Assembly: GCF_900105385.1 (NCBI RefSeq)
Contig: NZ_LT629772.1
Location: forward strand, 2,108,001 to 2,172,000
Reading direction: 5' to 3'
DNA: 64,000 bases
Source: Microlunatus soli
GTDB lineage: Bacteria > Actinomycetota > Actinomycetes > Propionibacteriales > Propionibacteriaceae
The notes below the pieces were generated by a model. It made no database searches and was not told the origin of the DNA. It saw only the letters and a program-made list of their open reading frames with translations. The stretch's first letter is position 1, and each line of letters starts with the position of its first letter. Position numbers and translations under genes: made by a program. Of this stretch, positions 1-10,728 are shown one piece after another.

Positions 1-1814
<1,814 letters not shown>

Positions 1815-1829
<15 letters not shown>

Positions 1830-1865
1830 GGGGTCAGCTGGTTGTAAGGGTCAGTTGGTTGTAAG
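1815..1865. repeat. Three tandem copies of a ~17-bp unit across a stop codon
   Basis: Units GTCAGTTGGTTGTAAGG (1815-1831), GTCAGCTGGTTGTAAGG (1833-1849) and GTCAGTTGGTTGTAAG (1850-1865) follow one another. The first contains the last codons and TAA stop of the CPBP gene, so later copies repeat the gene end outside the reading frame. Replication slippage is the simplest origin. Confidence 0.8.
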
Positions 1866-2036
1866 TGGTTCGGAGCCTGTCGAAGATCGACCAGGTCCGG
1901 CGGGACCACCGGACGACCGGGCTCAGCCGGCGAAGGGTAGACGGGCCCCCTCCGTACGTCGCCATTCCGGCGGTCGGCCGGAATGATGCGCTGCCGAGCT
2001 TGACCGCGACGGTGCGCGACGTGCTGGACTCGCTTC

Positions 2037-3032
2037 ATGACCGAAGCGCAGAACCTGCCAGGTCGGCGATCCGACGTATCGTCGCCGAACGGGTACGACC
2101 CGAGACAGTGGGCGGTGCACACCGCGTATTCCGATCCCGGTCCGTATGCCGACCTCCTGCTGGCCGTGCCTGCGCAGATCGAAAAGCTGTCCGCCGTGGC
2201 TCGGAACCTGATCATCCACTATCGGGCTTCAGGCCTGAAGTTACCCGAGGAGACCAGGGACGACATCGATGCCCGGTGGATCGCAGCGATCCTCGATCTT
2301 GATCAACAGCGGCATCCGCAACCGCTGGACGTCGAGCGCGATCCGATCTCCAAGGTCCAGGGCTGCTGTCGCGATCACTCCCTGTTCAGCGTCGCCGTGC
2401 TGCGTCAGCACGGCGTGCCGGCAAGGCTCCGGTACGGCTTCGCGCACTACTTCCACCAGGACTACGGCGCCGACCATGTGATCGTGGAGATCTGGCTGTC
2501 GGAGGAGATGCGCTGGTTGCGTTTCGATCCGGAAGTCGGCGAGCCGATGGAACGGTTGACCACTCCTCAGGACATCCCGCACGGTCCCGACGCACCCTTC
2601 ACCACCGCGGCCGAGTGCTGGTTGGCATACCGGGCCGGGACGATCGATCCACGGACCTACGGTGCCGGTCCGGGTGTCGGCGTCGGCGGTGCTTGGTACA
2701 TGCAGGGGGCGGTCTTCTACGATGCGGCGTTCCGAGCGGGGCACGAGTTGCTGGTCTGGGACACGTGGCCGGGAATGAGCTCACCGGACGGCGTCACCAC
2801 AGCTGAGGCCCGACTCGCCGATGAACTGTCCGCGTTGATCGTCGCTGCCGACTCCGGCGATGCCGACGCCGAGCGTCAGCTGATCGAGCGGATGCGCTCG
2901 GATCCGACCGTCGGGCCGGGCACGAGCGTGCGCACCATGTCCCCGCGCGGAGATCCCGCGCGCACCACCGATCTGACCAGGCGTCCCGGCACCAGGGGCA
3001 CGCGATCGACGGGCCGTCGACAGGCTCAGTGA
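2037..3032 (+). CDS. Transglutaminase-like (papain-fold) domain protein
   Basis: A 331-residue soluble protein with a transglutaminase-like catalytic core. The triad candidates are Cys111 in GCCRDHSLF, His147 in YGADHVIVEIW and Asp164 in RFDPE, in the right order and spacing. The family includes proteases and peptide-modifying enzymes, so the reaction cannot be fixed from sequence. No signal peptide or membrane segment is visible. The last ~45 residues are Arg/Thr/Pro-rich and look disordered. The end of the gene contains TCGACAGGCTC (3017-3027), the inverse of GAGCCTGTCGA at 1873-1883 upstream. Transcribed alone, convergent with proline dehydrogenase, whose stop is 7 bp away. Confidence 0.8.
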   Translation: MTEAQNLPGRRSDVSSPNGYDPRQWAVHTAYSDPGPYADLLLAVPAQIEKLSAVARNLIIHYRASGLKLPEETRDDIDARWIAAILDLDQQRHPQPLDVERDPISKVQGCCRDHSLFSVAVLRQHGVPARLRYGFAHYFHQDYGADHVIVEIWLSEEMRWLRFDPEVGEPMERLTTPQDIPHGPDAPFTTAAECWLAYRAGTIDPRTYGAGPGVGVGGAWYMQGAVFYDAAFRAGHELLVWDTWPGMSSPDGVTTAEARLADELSALIVAADSGDADAERQLIERMRSDPTVGPGTSVRTMSPRGDPARTTDLTRRPGTRGTRSTGRRQAQ

Positions 3033-3039
3033 TCTTCGG

Positions 3040-4014
3040 TCAGCGGCGCGACGGGATGGCGGAGTGTCGAGCGGTGGGGCCGTTGACGACCCGGTGCGTG
3101 ACGGCACCGGCGAGCAGGAAGAGGTTGGCGGGGCGTTCGGCCAGTCGGCGGACCAGATAGCCGTACCAATCCGACCCGTACGGGAGGTAGACGCGGACCC
3201 GATGTCCCTTGTGCAGCAGGCGTTCCTGCTCGGCGACGCCGATCCCGTACAGCATCTGGAACTCAAGATCGCCCGGCTTGCGGGCGGCCTTGATCGCCAG
3301 CGTCTCGGCGATCGCAGTGAGCCGGCGGTCGTGGGTGGCGATCATCGGATAGCCGTCGCCCTCGATCAAGATCTTCAGGCAGCGTACGAAGGCCTTGTCG
3401 ATCTCGTGCCGGTCGGTGTGCGCGACATCGTGTGATTCGGAATAGGCCCCCTTGACCAGCCGGACCCGGGAGCCGGCCTCGGCCAGCCGGCGGCAGTCCT
3501 CCTCGGTCCGCCGCAGGTAGGACTGCAGCACGACGCCGAGGTCACCGAAGTCCTTGCGGAGTTCGGATACCGCCTCCAGGGTGGCGTCGGTCTTGGAGTG
3601 ATCCTCCATGTCGATGGTGACCGCGGTGCCGGCGTCTCGGGCGGCCTGACAGATCCGTCTGGCGTTGGCCACGGCGCGGGCGTTGCCGTCGTCGGCAAGG
3701 TCCTGACCGATCGCCGACAACTTGACCGACACCTCGGCCTGCTCGGCCAGTCCCGCGACCCGGAGTTGATCAAGGAGATCGACGTAGGCCTGTGCGGCCT
3801 GGTCGGCCAATTCGACCGAGGTGCAGTCCTCACCGAGATGATCAATGGTCACGGTGCGCCCGGTCTGCTGCAGCCCGCGGGTGGTACCGATCGCATCGGC
3901 CGACGCCTCGCCGGCGACGAAGGCCTTGACCAGTTCCCTGGTCGGCGGGAAGCCGATGATCAACTTCTTCACCGACGCGTTCCGCGACACACCGAGCAGT
4001 GCCTCTCGCAACAT
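3040..4014 (-). CDS. Proline dehydrogenase
   Basis: Flavoenzyme oxidising L-proline to pyrroline-5-carboxylate, normally passing electrons to the respiratory chain. It is 324 residues, the size of the monofunctional enzyme rather than bifunctional PutA. The C-terminal signature YLPYGSDWYGYLVRRLAERP is the conserved proline-binding helix, and LVKGAYSE and the TIM-barrel motif SVKLSAIGQ are also present. ATG 4014 is preceded by a good AAGGAGG ribosome site about 6 bases away. The upstream same-strand gene (4149-5060) is a sugar-phosphate-isomerase-like protein, an arrangement I associate with actinobacteria. No P5C dehydrogenase is in the window. Confidence 0.92.
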   Translation of the reverse strand: MLREALLGVSRNASVKKLIIGFPPTRELVKAFVAGEASADAIGTTRGLQQTGRTVTIDHLGEDCTSVELADQAAQAYVDLLDQLRVAGLAEQAEVSVKLSAIGQDLADDGNARAVANARRICQAARDAGTAVTIDMEDHSKTDATLEAVSELRKDFGDLGVVLQSYLRRTEEDCRRLAEAGSRVRLVKGAYSESHDVAHTDRHEIDKAFVRCLKILIEGDGYPMIATHDRRLTAIAETLAIKAARKPGDLEFQMLYGIGVAEQERLLHKGHRVRVYLPYGSDWYGYLVRRLAERPANLFLLAGAVTHRVVNGPTARHSAIPSRR

Positions 4015-4148
4015 CCGCCACCCTCCTTCACCGTCACCACCGACGATGGTGCCCCATGTCGTCCGGCCAGATTAGACGACGCGGGGCCGTCGAGGGACTC
4101 GGCCGTCCCGCCGATATCCGAGCGGGACGTGGCGCAGCCCGAACGAGG

Positions 4149-5060
4149 TCAGGACAGCACGTCGGCGGTGCCGGCGGTGTCGCCGGCGAAGGCCGGCAGC
4201 GCGGCTCGTTCGAGGTGCATCCGGGCAAAGGCGAGGGACTCCGACAGATCGATCTCCCGCTGGGCGCGGGTCCCGCTGCGGCGGGAGTTGACCTCGAGCA
4301 CGACGTGACCGGAGAAGCCGCTGCCGACCAGGTGCTGCAGCACCGCGCCGGCATGCTGATTGCCGCGGCCGGGCACCAGGTGCTCGTCCTTCATCGAACC
4401 GGTGCCATCGGTCAGGTGCACGTGGCCCAGCCGATCGCCCCAGGTCTTGGCCAGCTCCAGCGACTGCTGGCCGGCGGTCGAGGCGTGGGAGAAGTCCAGG
4501 GTGAGGTCCTCGTACTCGAGCTCACTGGGGTCCCACTGCGGCAGGTAGGCCTTCATCTCGGTGCCGGCGATCCGCCAGGGATACATGTTCTCCAGGCAGA
4601 ACCGGACGCCGCTGCGGTCCGACAGGTCACGCAGCCGCGACACGAAATCACGGGCGTATTCGCGTTGCCAGCGGAACGGCGGGTGCACCACGACCACATC
4701 GGCATCGAGTTGCCGGGCGGCCTTGGCCGATCGCTCCAGCTTGGCCCAGTTGTCGTTGCCCCAGATGTGCTGACTGATCAGCAGGCAGGGCGCATGCACC
4801 GACAGCACCGGGATCTGGTGGTAGTCGCGCAGCTTCTGGACCGCGTCGATGTCGGTCGAGACCGGGTCGATACCGACCATCAACTCGATTCCGTCGTAGC
4901 CCAGTCGGCCGGCGAGTTCGAACGCACTGGAGGTGGTTTCGGGGTAGACCGAGGAGGTCGAGAGCCCGACCTGGACCGGCGTCCGCGGCTGGCTTGGGTT
5001 GTCTGACACAACCTCCAATGTAGTGCGACCCGGGGCAGCCGAGCACAGGTTCGCGGTCAC
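4149..5060 (-). CDS. Sugar phosphate isomerase/epimerase-like TIM-barrel protein
   Basis: About 303 residues of the xylose-isomerase-like/AP-endonuclease-2 TIM-barrel superfamily. Visible metal-binding style motifs are GYDGIELMVG, SVHAPCLL, VVVHPPFRWQ, FCLENMYPW, LTLDFSHAS, GHVHLTDG and HVVLEVNSR. The last (Glu) together with the His/Asp residues would hold divalent metal. The substrate cannot be told. It precedes proline dehydrogenase by 134 bp on the same strand and may be co-transcribed. The start is uncertain: GTG 5060 is used here, with in-frame TTG and GTG codons about 45-51 bases further in, just after a GGAGG. Confidence 0.78.
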   Translation of the reverse strand: MTANLCSAAPGRTTLEVVSDNPSQPRTPVQVGLSTSSVYPETTSSAFELAGRLGYDGIELMVGIDPVSTDIDAVQKLRDYHQIPVLSVHAPCLLISQHIWGNDNWAKLERSAKAARQLDADVVVVHPPFRWQREYARDFVSRLRDLSDRSGVRFCLENMYPWRIAGTEMKAYLPQWDPSELEYEDLTLDFSHASTAGQQSLELAKTWGDRLGHVHLTDGTGSMKDEHLVPGRGNQHAGAVLQHLVGSGFSGHVVLEVNSRRSGTRAQREIDLSESLAFARMHLERAALPAFAGDTAGTADVLS

Positions 5061-5220
5061 GCTCCGGTGTCGGTCAGGGTCGGATCAGGTCCGAATCAGC
5101 GCTCGGCAAGGGTGACCGAAGCCGGATCGGGCCGACAGCGCGGCCCGCGTTCGGCATTCCACGGCGCGCGAACGGTACGGCGCCGCACGATCGGGCGAAC
5201 CAGGCGCGTAGGCTGCCGCC

Positions 5221-5991
5221 GTGCCGGAAGTCATGATGGGTTTTCCCCGGGCGTATGCAGAATTCACCAACCCGGAAGACGACACGGAGGTGTACCGGCT
5301 CGACCTGACCTGGCTCACCTCCCGCTGGGAATGCATCTTCGGTGCCGGGTGTCCCGGGATCTACGCCGATGCGCCGGAGAACGGCTGCTGCACGCTGGGT
5401 GCGCATTTCGCCGACGCCGACGACGAGAAGCGGGTCAAGAAGGCGGTCAAGCAGCTCACGCCGGATCTGTGGGAGCACTACAAAGAGGGCAAGAAGCGTG
5501 GCTGGGTCGAGTTGGAGGACGACGACACCGTCTCCCCCGGCGAGGAGCCCGATCGCAAGACCCGGGTCGTCGACGGGGCCTGCATCTTTCACAACAGCAA
5601 GGATTTCCCGGGCGGCTACGGATGTGCGCTGCACCATCTGGCCAACAAGCAGGGCCGGCACTTCCACGAGACCAAACCCGACGTCTGCTGGCAGCTGCCG
5701 ATCCGCCGGCAGTTCCGCGAGGTCGAGCGCACCGACGGGACCAACTACACCGAGGTCAGCATCGGTGAGTACTCCCGGGACGGGTGGGGTCCGGGCGGTC
5801 ACGACCTGGACTGGTACTGCACGGCCAACACCGAGGCACACCACGGTCGCGAACCGGTCTACGTCAACAACAAGCCCGAGTTGGTGGCGCTGATGGGCAA
5901 GAAGGGCTACCAACTGCTCAAGCAGTACTGCGAGGAGTTCGAGTCCCGCCGCGGCACTCTGCTCCGGCATCCCGCCGACCCCGCCGACTGA
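5221..5991 (+). CDS. Conserved cysteine-rich protein, function unknown
   Basis: A 256-residue soluble protein starting with GTG 5221. It carries spaced cysteines (CIFGAGCPGIY, GCCTLGAHF, ACIFHNSKDFPGGYGCALHH, DVCWQLP, DWYCTAN) and histidines, resembling the layout of YkgJ/DUF3109-type zinc- or iron-chelating cysteine-cluster proteins. I recognise it as a conserved actinobacterial hypothetical but cannot give a role. The middle is highly charged (EDDDTVSPGEEPD). Its C-terminus is followed after 8 bp by the second TTCCCGCGCA inverted repeat. Confidence 0.7.
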   Translation: MPEVMMGFPRAYAEFTNPEDDTEVYRLDLTWLTSRWECIFGAGCPGIYADAPENGCCTLGAHFADADDEKRVKKAVKQLTPDLWEHYKEGKKRGWVELEDDDTVSPGEEPDRKTRVVDGACIFHNSKDFPGGYGCALHHLANKQGRHFHETKPDVCWQLPIRRQFREVERTDGTNYTEVSIGEYSRDGWGPGGHDLDWYCTANTEAHHGREPVYVNNKPELVALMGKKGYQLLKQYCEEFESRRGTLLRHPADPAD

Positions 5992-5998
5992 AACCGAC

Positions 5999-6068
5999 GT
6001 TCCCGCGCAGGTTTGACGTTCCCGCGCAGGTTCTATCCCGCGCTGGACGGTCGAAAGTGCGCGGGAAC
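5999..6068. repeat. TTCCCGCGCA intergenic inverted repeat, copy 2
   Basis: Direct words GTTCCCGCGCAGGTTTGAC (5999-6017) and GTTCCCGCGCAGGTTC (6018-6033) are followed by inverted GTCGAAAGTGCGCGGGAAC (6050-6068). Compare 925-994, which has the same order of two direct words and one inverted word. Here it lies between two co-directional genes. Confidence 0.7.
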
Positions 6069-6136
6069 GAGGGGTGGGCGGCACTCGGGCGGCACCCGGG
6101 TGTGCGGGTGGGAGCATCGTCGGGCAGCATGTCGGT

Positions 6137-6793
6137 ATGAAACTCGATCACCTCTCGTTCGCAGCCGGCCCCGAAGGCGCAGCCGCCACCGCCGAGCGAC
6201 TCGGTGACAAGCTTGGGGCACGCTTCGTCGACGGCGGATTCCATCCCCGCTTCGGCACCCGCAACTGGACGCTGCCGATGGCCGGCGACACCTATTTCGA
6301 GGTGGTCGAGGTGCTCGATCACCCGGCAGCCGACAAGGCCCCCTTCGGTCAGGCGGTCCGCGCCCGGTCGTCCGACGGCGGCGGCTGGCTCGGCTGGGTG
6401 GTCCGGGTGGACGATCTCGGCCCGGTGGAGCAGCGGCTGGGCCGCGAGGCCGTCCCCGGCAATCGACACCTGCCGACCGGCGAAGAGCTCTCCTGGAAGC
6501 AGATCGGCGTCAAGGGCCTGCAGGCCGATCCGCAGCTGCCGTTCTTCGTGCACTGGCTGAGCGACATGGGGCTGCACCCCTCCAAGCAGTACGCCGATGA
6601 TGCGCCATCGGAGCCGGTGATCCGGCTGACCGGCCTGGAGATCGCCGGCGATCCGGATCGGGTGAACGACTGGATGGGCGGCGACGCCGACGGCGCGCTG
6701 CCCGAGGTCGACATCTCCTGGTCCGCACCGAACGGCCAGCCGGGCGTGCTGGCGGCAACCTTCCAGACTCCCGCCGGCGAAGTCCGGCTGTAA
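6137..6793 (+). CDS. Glyoxalase-like (VOC-fold) domain protein
   Basis: A 218-residue protein beginning MKLDHLSFAAG, the typical first strand of a vicinal-oxygen-chelate domain. I chose ATG 6137 because the upstream in-frame codons fall in the intergenic inverted repeat. It resembles the Glyoxalase_3 type, in which one long chain contains both beta-alpha-beta modules. FEVVEVLDH in the first half and VEQRLG are visible; the metal ligands cannot be assigned with certainty. Its stop is 3 bp from the aminotransferase gene start, so the two are probably translated from one message. Confidence 0.75.
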   Translation: MKLDHLSFAAGPEGAAATAERLGDKLGARFVDGGFHPRFGTRNWTLPMAGDTYFEVVEVLDHPAADKAPFGQAVRARSSDGGGWLGWVVRVDDLGPVEQRLGREAVPGNRHLPTGEELSWKQIGVKGLQADPQLPFFVHWLSDMGLHPSKQYADDAPSEPVIRLTGLEIAGDPDRVNDWMGGDADGALPEVDISWSAPNGQPGVLAATFQTPAGEVRL

Positions 6794-6796
6794 ACG

Positions 6797-7864
6797 ATGC
6801 CGCCACAGATCCGGTCGGCCATCGCGTCCGTTCCGCCCTATCGGCCGGGCAAGCCCGCACCATCGGGACCGGGCGGAGTCTCGTTCAAGCTGTCCAGCAA
6901 CGAGAACCCCTATCCCCCGTTGCCCGGCGTGTTGGCCGCCACCCAGGCGGCCTGTGAGCGGATGAACCGCTACCCGGACATGGCGAACTCGGAGCTGATC
7001 GTCGCACTGGCCGACAAACATCAGGTCGGTGAGGATCAGCTCGCCATCGGCACCGGGTCGGTCGCCGTGCTCTACAACCTGCTGCAGGCCCTGGCCGGCG
7101 AGGGCGACGAGGTCGTCTATCCGTGGCGCAGCTTCGAGGCCTACCCGATCGCGGTCCAGCTCACCGGTGCCCGCAGCGTCCAGGTGCCCAACGGACCGGA
7201 CGCCGGACATGATCTCGAGGCACTTCGTCGCGCGGTCACGCCGGCCACCAAAGTGATCATGGTCTGTACGCCCAACAATCCGACCGGACCGATCGTCGAC
7301 CATGATCGACTCGCGGCCTTCATCGACGACGTGCCCGACCACATCATGATCGTCATCGACGAGGCCTACGTCGAATTCGGCACTGCCCCCAACCGCGCTC
7401 GTGGGCTGGAGTTGATCGGGCCGAACGTCGCCTCACTGCGGACCTTCTCCAAGGCCTACGGGCTGGCCGGATTCCGGGTCGGCTACTGCGTCGCCGACCC
7501 TGCGATCGCCGGTGCGGTCCGAGCGGCGTCCGCGCCGTTCGGAGTGTCGTTGCCGGCCCAGGCCGCGGCCGTCGCCTCGTTGGCGGCCGAGGACGAGCTG
7601 TTGCACCGGGTCCAGGAGTTGATCAAGGAACGGGACACGCTCGCCGACGGCCTTCGGCAGCTCGGCCTGACCGTGCCGGACAGCCAGTCCAACTTCGTTT
7701 GGCTGGCCGCCGGCGACCGGACCGCCGACTGGGCGCAGCAGTTCACCGCCGCCGGATTGATGGTCCGCCCGTTCGTCGACGCCCCCGATGCCGGCCTGCG
7801 GATCACCGTCGGCGAGCCGGAGGCGAATCGCCTGGTGCTCCGCACCGCCGCCGAGCTGGTCTAG
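6797..7864 (+). CDS. hisC: Histidinol-phosphate / aromatic amino acid aminotransferase
   Basis: PLP-dependent fold-type I aminotransferase, 355 residues, the size of HisC2/Pat proteins. Key features are SSNENPYPPLP near the N-terminus, CTPNNPTG (substrate/PLP Asn), VIDEAYVEF (PLP Asp and Tyr) and the PLP-lysine motif TFSKAYGLAGFRVGY (Lys at about 219). It converts imidazole-acetol phosphate to histidinol phosphate, or prephenate/phenylpyruvate in the Pat branch. No other his genes are near, so the aromatic-transaminase role is as likely as histidine synthesis. Begins 3 bp after the glyoxalase-like gene. Confidence 0.88.
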   Translation: MPPQIRSAIASVPPYRPGKPAPSGPGGVSFKLSSNENPYPPLPGVLAATQAACERMNRYPDMANSELIVALADKHQVGEDQLAIGTGSVAVLYNLLQALAGEGDEVVYPWRSFEAYPIAVQLTGARSVQVPNGPDAGHDLEALRRAVTPATKVIMVCTPNNPTGPIVDHDRLAAFIDDVPDHIMIVIDEAYVEFGTAPNRARGLELIGPNVASLRTFSKAYGLAGFRVGYCVADPAIAGAVRAASAPFGVSLPAQAAAVASLAAEDELLHRVQELIKERDTLADGLRQLGLTVPDSQSNFVWLAAGDRTADWAQQFTAAGLMVRPFVDAPDAGLRITVGEPEANRLVLRTAAELV

Positions 7865-8087
7865 TTCACGGCCGCCTCCGCACGATCCCGCTCCGAACCC
7901 CGTTCTGAGACGGCCTGCAGACAAGTACAGGTTAAGCGCTATACCATCTGTGCACACGAGAGCCTGGTGGCAACGCAGCACCCGGTGTGAACCCCTCGCG
8001 CGTGGACGGTCTGCCGATCACAGCCGGGGGCCGGGCGGTTGTCGCCTCGTGCTCTGACAAAGATGTCGGGCGAGGAGTTGGGCGAAG

Positions 8088-10202
8088 ATGAACAGATCTC
8101 GGGTGACCCGCCGTGGTTTTCTCTACGGGTCGGCGGTGTTGGCCGGCGGCGCCGCGCTGCAGGCCTGCACGGGAAGCACTGACTCGACCAGCGGGTCCGG
8201 TGCCAGCAGCAGCTCGGCGGCAAAGGGGTCGGCAACCAAGCCGATCGCCGCGCCGGGTAAATATCAACAGTCACCGACCCTGGACGGCAAAGGACTGTCA
8301 CCGGTCGCGGAGCGGCTGCCGGACAATCCGTACGTGATCCCGCACAAGTGGGTGAAGGCGGGCAAGTACGGCGGCAAGCTGAACATGAACGTGTTGTCCA
8401 CCCAGGGCGCCACCAGCGCAGACTCCGACCGCGAGTTCTTCTACGGCCACTCGCCGCTGCGCTATCTGAATGACGGTCAGGACATCGGCCCCGGGCTGGT
8501 CGAGAGCTGGGAATCCAACGACGACGCGAGCGAGTGGACGTTCCACTTCCGCAAGGGACTCAGGTGGTCCGACGGCAAACCGTGGACGACGGACAACATC
8601 ATGTTCTGGTGGGACGACCTGGTGCTCCCTCAGAAGATGGCACAGACGCCGCCGGACGAGGCGCGTTCCGGGAAGGGCACCCTGGCCACGTTCGATGCGG
8701 TCGACGACTTCACGTTGAAACTGAAATTCGACGCGCCCGCACCGCTGACCGCCGACCGGCTGGCCACCTGGGTGAACGGCAACATCGGCAAGAACGGCGC
8801 GGCCTGGATGATGCCGAGTCACTACCTGAAGCAGTTCCATCCCAAGTACAACAAGAAGGTGCCCGACGACTGGGACACCGTCGGCGGGCTGATGGAGTCC
8901 AAGGCCGACTGGCACCGCAATCCCGACTGCCCGACCATGATCGGCTTCCGGTGCAAGTCGTTCGACTCCAACAAGGGCGTCGTCCTCGAACGCAACCCGT
9001 ACTACTGGTGTGTGATGCCCAACGGTGATCAACTTCCGTATCTGGACGAGATCCAGTTCACCGTGGTGACCGACGCCGAAGCCGGAAAACTGCAACTCCA
9101 GCAGGGATCGGTCGACTACTGCCACGGCGCCTTCAATCAGATCAGCCTGAACGACGTCGAGGGCCTGCGGAAGAGCGCGGCCAAGGCCGAGACCGAAGTG
9201 ATCTTGTGGGACAGCGGATCGGGCACCGGTTCGATGCTGTTCTTCAACTACGACTACTACGACGACGACATCCGGAAGATCATCCGCGAGCCCAAGTTCC
9301 GTCAGGCGGTCTCGCACGCCTTCAACCGAGAGGCGCTGCGCAAGGCGCTCTACTTCAACACCGGGGAGGCCACCACCGGCACGATGAGCCCGAAGGCGAG
9401 CGAGTATCGGACCGGCGCCGAGGGCAAGAAGATCTACAACCAGTGGCGCGACTCCTACGTCGAGTACAACCCCGACAAGGCCAAGAAGCTGCTGGACGAG
9501 ATCGGCCTGAAGGCCGGCAGCGACGGCATCCGGACCCTGCCGAACGGCAAACCGCTGAAACTGCGGCTGGACTACCAGGCCGACGAGTCGGCCGAGCATC
9601 TGACCAAGGACAAGCAACTGGTCTCCGACCTCAAGGCGGTCGGGCTGAAGATGCCGATGAATCCGGTGCCGCCGCAGAGCTTCGGTGACGAGTGGTCAGC
9701 CGGCAAGCTGATGACGCACAGCAACTGGGAGGCCAGCGACGGCTCCAACCATCTGGTGTACCCGCCGTGGCTGGTGCCGATCGAGTCGGCCCGCTGGGCA
9801 CCGCTGCAGGGGCGGTGGTACTCGTTGCTCGGCACCAAGACCAATGCGACCGAGAGCAACCTCGCGCCGTGGAAGCGGCATCCGCCGCGGATGGAGCCGG
9901 AAGCCGACGGACCGATCAAGAAGCTCTGGGATCTCTACGATCAGAGCAAGATCGAACCCGACGAGACCAAGCGGACCCAGCTGGTCTGGGAGATGATCAA
10001 GATCCACATCACCGACGGCCCGTTCTTCATGGGGTGTGTGGCCAACTTCCCGCAGGTCGTGGTGGTGAAGAAGGCGCTGCGCAACGTGCCCCGACGGAAC
10101 AATCTGGCCCTGAACGGCTACGTCAACACCTGGGCGCACCCGGTGCCGGCCGTCTACGATCCGGAGTGCTACTACTGGGAGGATCCGGACCAGCACACGT
10201 GA
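8088..10202 (+). CDS. Tat-exported lipoprotein, extracellular solute-binding protein family 5
   Basis: A 704-residue peptide/opine-type binding lipoprotein. The N-terminus has a twin-arginine motif (TRRGFL, Arg8-Arg9), a hydrophobic core and lipobox LQAC with Cys27, then a Ser/Gly linker. The mature part has the family-5 signature spread over FHFRKGLRWSDGKPWT, FRQAVSHAFNREALRKA and the DPDQ-like tail. A GAGGAG lies 10-15 bases before ATG 8088. No permease or ATPase is adjacent, so this is an orphan binding protein that must share a transporter encoded elsewhere or act as a sensor. The 223-bp upstream gap contains a possible -10 (TATACC near 7940). Confidence 0.88.
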   Translation: MNRSRVTRRGFLYGSAVLAGGAALQACTGSTDSTSGSGASSSSAAKGSATKPIAAPGKYQQSPTLDGKGLSPVAERLPDNPYVIPHKWVKAGKYGGKLNMNVLSTQGATSADSDREFFYGHSPLRYLNDGQDIGPGLVESWESNDDASEWTFHFRKGLRWSDGKPWTTDNIMFWWDDLVLPQKMAQTPPDEARSGKGTLATFDAVDDFTLKLKFDAPAPLTADRLATWVNGNIGKNGAAWMMPSHYLKQFHPKYNKKVPDDWDTVGGLMESKADWHRNPDCPTMIGFRCKSFDSNKGVVLERNPYYWCVMPNGDQLPYLDEIQFTVVTDAEAGKLQLQQGSVDYCHGAFNQISLNDVEGLRKSAAKAETEVILWDSGSGTGSMLFFNYDYYDDDIRKIIREPKFRQAVSHAFNREALRKALYFNTGEATTGTMSPKASEYRTGAEGKKIYNQWRDSYVEYNPDKAKKLLDEIGLKAGSDGIRTLPNGKPLKLRLDYQADESAEHLTKDKQLVSDLKAVGLKMPMNPVPPQSFGDEWSAGKLMTHSNWEASDGSNHLVYPPWLVPIESARWAPLQGRWYSLLGTKTNATESNLAPWKRHPPRMEPEADGPIKKLWDLYDQSKIEPDETKRTQLVWEMIKIHITDGPFFMGCVANFPQVVVVKKALRNVPRRNNLALNGYVNTWAHPVPAVYDPECYYWEDPDQHT

Positions 10203-10207
10203 GGTGG

Positions 10208-10229
10208 GCCGGGTCCGGCATGGCCCGGC
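10208..10229. terminator. Possible bidirectional hairpin between convergent genes
   Basis: GCCGGG (10208-10213) pairs with CCCGGC (10224-10229) across a 10-base loop in the 35-bp gap between the binding-protein gene and the convergent small gene. No T-run follows, which is common for high-GC actinobacterial terminators; support is only the position and the stem. Confidence 0.35.
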
Positions 10230-10237
10230 TCCTGGGG

Positions 10238-10609
10238 TCAGACGGGCCAGTCCAGTTGCGATTCGGGAACCGCCAGCCGGCGTCCGAACTCGACGGCTTC
10301 GGCCCGACCGGCGTGATCACCGCGCGGGTAGTGGAAGACCCGCCCGGGGAAGATCACGTACACGTCGGTGTCGGTCCGGTAGTCGGCGTACCAGCCCGGC
10401 CGGTCGAGCACCTCCGACAACGACCCGGCGAGATCCTCTGCGTCGGCGGGATCGACCTCGATGTCCAGCAGCGTCCAGATCGGCGGCTGCTCGGCGCTGG
10501 TGCCGTCCGGCCGGACCCGACGGATCCGGGTCACGGTCATCCTCGCGTCGAGGACCGGGCCGACTTGGAGACTCTCGGCGATCAGCACGCCGACATAGCG
10601 AGTGGGCAT
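10238..10609 (-). CDS. Conserved hypothetical protein
   Basis: A 123-residue acidic soluble protein starting with ATG 10609. It begins MPTRYVGVLIAESLQVG, and its centre has WTLLDIEVDPADAEDLAGSL and GWYADYRTDTDVYVIFPGRVF. These look like a small alpha/beta domain recurring in actinobacteria, but I cannot attach a function. No catalytic or metal motif is evident. It is convergent with the binding-protein gene and divergent from the AraC regulator. Confidence 0.65.
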   Translation of the reverse strand: MPTRYVGVLIAESLQVGPVLDARMTVTRIRRVRPDGTSAEQPPIWTLLDIEVDPADAEDLAGSLSEVLDRPGWYADYRTDTDVYVIFPGRVFHYPRGDHAGRAEAVEFGRRLAVPESQLDWPV

Positions 10610-10728
10610 GCCCGAGACGGTAGCGGCGAGCGCCGACAGCGACCGGCCATCGACGCTCCGACCACCCGCCGGGCAACGCCGCCGACGGAACGGCCGTGGA
10701 TGGCAGCCCTGGGTGCAAGGATGACGGC

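Noticed and set aside
3040-5060. Proline dehydrogenase as part of the hydroxyproline locus
   Set aside because: It is almost 37 kb from the locus, on a separate transcript and with unrelated neighbours; a metabolic link exists but not a genetic one here.
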